From: Pseudomonadaceae bacterium
GTDB lineage: Bacteria > Pseudomonadota > Gammaproteobacteria > Pseudomonadales > Pseudomonadaceae
Assembly (NCBI GenBank): GCA_900766265.1
Contig: CAAFUS010000010.1
Coordinates: 530,123-594,122, forward strand
Length of the DNA: 64,000 bases
Direction: 5' to 3'
This document shows, one piece after another, positions 61,109 through 64,000 of this stretch (its first letter is position 1; every line of letters begins with the position of its first letter). Both the position numbers and the translations under genes were made by a program. The notes beneath the pieces were generated by a model, which saw only the letters and a list, made by a program, of their open reading frames with translations, was not told where the DNA came from and did no database searches.

Positions 61109-63366
61109 GCTATAAGGTTGCGGTTCGGGCGCTGTGCGAATTCACCGCCAAGGCAGGTGACCTGGACCTGCGCTTCACCCCCTCGCCCACCGCGCTCGAA
61201 GGCACCGTCGGCCATCAGCTGGTCGCCGCCCGGCGCGGTCAGGGCTACGAATCGGAAATCACCCTGGCAGGCCAATATCGCAGCCTGCAGGTGCGTGGCC
61301 GTGCCGACGGCTACGACCCGGCGCGCAACCGCCTCGAAGAGATCAAGACCTTTCGCGGCGACCTGTCCCGCCAGCCGGCCAACCACCGCGCCCTGCACTG
61401 GGCCCAGGCCAAGGTTTACGGCTGGTTGCTGTGTCAGAGCCGGGGCCTGGCCTCGCTCGAACTGGCGCTGGTGTACTTCGACGTGGTCAGCCAGCGAGAA
61501 ACGGTGATCGTGGAGAATCACCCAGCCGAGTCGCTGCGCGTGTTCTTCGAGATGCACTGCGAGCGCTTCATCGGTTGGGCCGAAGCGGAGCTGGCGCATC
61601 GTGCCCGCCGCGACCAGGCGCTGGCGCAGCTGCGCTTTCCCTATCCAGCGTTTCGCAGCGGGCAGCGGCAACTGGCCGAGGCTGTCTACAAGGCGGCCTG
61701 CACCGGCAGCAGCCTGATGGCACAGGCGCCGACGGGCATCGGCAAGACGCTCGGCACGTTGTTTCCGCAACTCAAGGCGTTTCCCGGGCAGCGCCTGGAC
61801 AAGCTGTTCTTCCTCGCCGCCAAGACCTCCGGGCGCCGTTTGGCGCTGGACGCCCTGGCCAAGCTCGACGGCGACCAGGCGATGCCGCTGCGCGTGCTGG
61901 AGCTGATCGCCCGGGACAAGGCCTGCGAGCATCCGGACAAGGCCTGCCATGGCGACGCCTGCCCGCTGGCCCGAGGCTTCTACGACCGCCTGCCGGCGGC
62001 GCGCCAGGCCGCACTCGAACGTCCCGTCCTGGATCAGGCCGCGCTACGTGAGACCGCCCTGGCACATGAGGTCTGCCCCTATTATCTGAGCCAGGAACTG
62101 GCGCGCTGGGCGGACGTGGTGGTCGGCGACTACAACTACTATTTCGACCTGGGGGGCCTGCTCCACGGTCTGACGCTGACCAACGGCTGGCGCGCCACGG
62201 TGCTGGTCGACGAAGCCCACAACCTGCTCGAACGGGGGCGCAAGATGTACAGCGCCGAGCTCGACCAGCGCAGCTTCAAGAGCCTTCGCCAGAACGCCCC
62301 GGTCCTGCTGCAGAAGCCGCTCGATCGCATCCAGCGTTGCTGGAACGAGCTGCACCGCGATCAGGTCCAGTCCTATCAGGTCCATGACGCGTTGCCTCTG
62401 AAACTGCTCAACGCCCTGCAACAGGTGGTCAGCGCTATCACCGACTACCTGGGCGACAACCCCGCCGGGCTGGCGCCGGAGTTGCAGAATGCCTATTTCG
62501 AGGCGATGCACTTCTGCCGTATCGCCGATCTGTTTGGTGACCATTCGCTGTTCGACGTCACCCTTGTGCCGGGTACTGCCCACGGCGGCAAACGCTCCAG
62601 GCTGTGCCTGCGCAACCTGTTGCCCGCACCCTTCCTTTCGCCGCGCTTCGCCCTGGCGCATTCGACAGTGCTGTTCTCGGCAACCCTGAGCCCGCGACGC
62701 TTCTATACCGACACCCTCGGACTGCCATCTCCCAGCGTCTGGCTGGAGGTGGAGTCGCCCTTCCAGGCCGACCAGTTGCAGGTTCACCTGGCCCGGCATA
62801 TCTCTACGCGATTCAACGACCGCTCGGCCTCGCTGCCATCGATCGTCGACCTGCTCGCCCGGCAGTACCGGCAGCAGCCAGGCAATTACCTAGCTTTCTT
62901 CAGCAGCTTCGACTACCTGCAGCAGGTCAGTGGCCTGATGGCCGAGCGGTATCCTGAAGTACCTTGCTGGGAACAGACCCGCGCCATGGACGAGCGGGCG
63001 CGCACGGCCTTTCTCGAGCGCTTTTGCGCCGGTGGCCGGGGCATCGGCTTCGCGGTCCTGGGCGGTGTGTTCGCCGAAGGCATCGACCTGCCAGGAGACC
63101 GCCTGATCGGCGCCTTCATCGCCACCCTGGGCCTGCCCCAAGTCAACCCGGTCAACGAACAGCTCAAGACGCGGATGGCCAGGCTCTTCGGGGGCTCCCA
63201 CGGCTACGACTACACCTACCTGTACCCCGGTCTGCAAAAGGTGGTTCAGGCCGCCGGACGGGTGATACGCACGCAACAGGATCGCGGCGTCATCCACCTG
63301 ATCGATGACCGCTTCGCGCGGCCCCAGGTCAGGGCATTGCTGCCCGGATGGTGGACGATCCGCTAA
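61105..63366 (+). CDS. PD-(D/E)XK nuclease / XPD-DinG-type helicase fusion
   Basis: 753 residues. An N-terminal Cas4/RecB-like nuclease part shows GRADGYDP (about residue 66), LEEIKTFRGD (78) and QAKVYGWLL (100). The helicase part has Walker A APTGIGKT (near 207), four Cys for an FeS cluster (C274, C281, C286, C324), DEAHNLLERGRKMY (369) and motif VI QAAGRVIRTQQDRG. The GTG at 61105 overlaps the FAN1 stop; ATG 61087 is possible. Probably acts with FAN1 on branched or crosslinked DNA. Confidence 0.92.
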   Translation: MSYKVAVRALCEFTAKAGDLDLRFTPSPTALEGTVGHQLVAARRGQGYESEITLAGQYRSLQVRGRADGYDPARNRLEEIKTFRGDLSRQPANHRALHWAQAKVYGWLLCQSRGLASLELALVYFDVVSQRETVIVENHPAESLRVFFEMHCERFIGWAEAELAHRARRDQALAQLRFPYPAFRSGQRQLAEAVYKAACTGSSLMAQAPTGIGKTLGTLFPQLKAFPGQRLDKLFFLAAKTSGRRLALDALAKLDGDQAMPLRVLELIARDKACEHPDKACHGDACPLARGFYDRLPAARQAALERPVLDQAALRETALAHEVCPYYLSQELARWADVVVGDYNYYFDLGGLLHGLTLTNGWRATVLVDEAHNLLERGRKMYSAELDQRSFKSLRQNAPVLLQKPLDRIQRCWNELHRDQVQSYQVHDALPLKLLNALQQVVSAITDYLGDNPAGLAPELQNAYFEAMHFCRIADLFGDHSLFDVTLVPGTAHGGKRSRLCLRNLLPAPFLSPRFALAHSTVLFSATLSPRRFYTDTLGLPSPSVWLEVESPFQADQLQVHLARHISTRFNDRSASLPSIVDLLARQYRQQPGNYLAFFSSFDYLQQVSGLMAERYPEVPCWEQTRAMDERARTAFLERFCAGGRGIGFAVLGGVFAEGIDLPGDRLIGAFIATLGLPQVNPVNEQLKTRMARLFGGSHGYDYTYLYPGLQKVVQAAGRVIRTQQDRGVIHLIDDRFARPQVRALLPGWWTIR

Positions 63367-63715
63367 GGCTCATGGCGACCACGCCAATCGAACGGACGAA
63401 GTCATCCGACAACCTCCCGCATTAGCTTGTTTATTCTGAATGACCTCGATCGGTGGGCTACGCATCCAACCCCCCTTATGGAGGCTTGATACTGCATATA
63501 CCGCGGCTTTCAGCGCATCGATTACTAGTTCAATCGTCGCGTTGACAACTGTTACCACATGTTGATAATCGCCCATGTCGTATGACGACATATGAGGTTG
63601 CTGACACCGCACGAAACGCAGGAGGCCCTGCCGGCTGCGTACAAGATCGAGAAAGACCATCCCTGCGCGGTCGACCCGCCAGGGATGACCACATCAAAAA
63701 GGGAGTACAAAAATA
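63367..63715. promoter_or_regulatory. Upstream region of the second OprD-family gene
   Basis: 349 bp, more AT-rich than its surroundings, with no supported gene. It contains the palindrome at 63575-63591 and presumably the porin promoter; GTTGACAACTG near 63540 could supply a -35 element (TTGACA). Confidence 0.5.
63575..63591. promoter_or_regulatory. GntR/FadR-type operator-like palindrome
   Basis: ATGTCGT-ATG-ACGACAT: perfect 7-bp arms around 3 bp, fitting the TNGTNNNACNA consensus of FadR-subfamily GntR regulators. It lies about 125 bp before the porin ATG. Confidence 0.55.
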
Positions 63716-64000
63716 ATGACCCCACGCAATCCGCTTGCCGCCGCCGTTTTTGCCGGCGGCCTGACCATGGCCCTGGGCACTCCGGTCGCCGTGGCGCAGG
63801 AAGGCTTCGTCGACGGCTCCAAGCTGAGCGTCAACGCCCGCAACTTCTACATCAACCGCAACTTCGTCGACCCGGCCAACCCCCAGAGCAAGGCCGAAGA
63901 GTGGACGCAGAGCTTCATCCTCAACTTCCAGTCCGGCTACACCTCCGGTCCCATCGGCTTCGGCGTCGATACCCTCGGCCTGCTCTCGGTCAAGCTCGAC
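63716..64000 (+). CDS. OprD family porin, 3' partial
   Basis: The first 95 residues of an OprD-family outer-membrane porin, cut by the window edge. Signal peptide MTPRNPLAAAVFAGGLTM with cleavage after VAQ/VA, then EGFVDGSKLSVNARNFYINR and FQSGYTSGPIGFGVDTLGLL, which match the oprD at 44222. GGGAG at 63701-63705 is the ribosome site. AAAAATAA (63709-63716) between it and the ATG fits the loose Crc/Hfq motif. Substrate not predictable. Confidence 0.92.
   Translation, partial: MTPRNPLAAAVFAGGLTMALGTPVAVAQEGFVDGSKLSVNARNFYINRNFVDPANPQSKAEEWTQSFILNFQSGYTSGPIGFGVDTLGLLSVKLD

Noticed and set aside
61105..63366. CRISPR-associated Cas4/helicase interpretation
   Set aside because: The nuclease part resembles Cas4, but there is no repeat-spacer array or other cas gene in the window; an XPD/DinG-type repair helicase is the better reading.
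63370..63660. 96-residue minus-strand frame upstream of the second porin
   Set aside because: No ribosome site or family resemblance; it crosses the likely promoter and operator of the porin.

Overview
The window is 64 kb of high-GC chromosomal DNA from a gammaproteobacterium of the Pseudomonadaceae, most likely a Pseudomonas or Stutzerimonas. The placement rests on protein identity recalled from the family (OprD, TolA-Pal, AspS, Pal almost residue for residue like Pseudomonas) and on gene order: tolQRAB-pal-cpoB-queE-queC-tRNA-Lys, ruvC-ruvA-ruvB, aspS/dps/cold-shock/slyX/HIT/oprD/proS, and dapA-bamC-purC-tRNA-Ser follow the Pseudomonas layout. No database search was possible, so the species is open.

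Region 1 (1-17129) is an accessory catabolic cluster. It holds two different TRAP uptake systems (a TAXI-type receptor with fused permease, and a DctP-DctQ-DctM system), a thiamine-diphosphate enzyme, a short-chain dehydrogenase, a UbiD-family prFMN decarboxylase with its UbiX flavin prenyltransferase, an aldehyde dehydrogenase, an alpha/beta hydrolase, the molybdoenzyme maturation factors XdhC and a MobA-like protein, and LysR and AraC regulators. The set suggests import of one or more organic acids, conversion of a 2-oxo acid to an aldehyde and then a carboxylate, and reversible (hetero)aromatic decarboxylation by UbiD. The substrate cannot be named from sequence. Three transcripts of the cluster carry Crc/Hfq-type A-rich motifs at their translation starts, which points to carbon catabolite repression.

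Region 2 (17130-20748) is an AT-richer island ending at tRNA-Ser(CGA). It contains two tandem curlin-repeat proteins with duplicated leader sequences, a terminator, a 5 x 8-bp tandem repeat upstream of one copy, and about 0.6 kb of unrecognised DNA. No csgEFG/csgD homologues are in the window.

Region 3 (20749-52000) is core genome: purC, bamC, dapA, gcvR, bcp, perM, a TusA-like gene, bepA, nadA, tRNA-Lys, queC, queE, the complete tol-pal operon with ybgC and cpoB, ruvCAB, yebC, aspS, dps, a membrane/cold-shock fusion, slyX, a HIT protein, oprD, proS, a lipoprotein, a lytic transglycosylase, a thioredoxin-like lipoprotein and a YihY membrane protein.

Region 4 (51800-64000) mixes core and stress or DNA-repair genes: arsC-like, wrbA, a DUF2069-like protein, a lexA2-imuA-imuB SOS cassette without dnaE2, a cyclodeaminase-like gene, a nucleotidyltransferase-like gene with no normal start codon, dsbB, a GST, a FAN1-type VRR-NUC nuclease overlapped by a PD-(D/E)XK nuclease/XPD-type helicase fusion, and the start of a second OprD-family porin preceded by a GntR-type palindrome.
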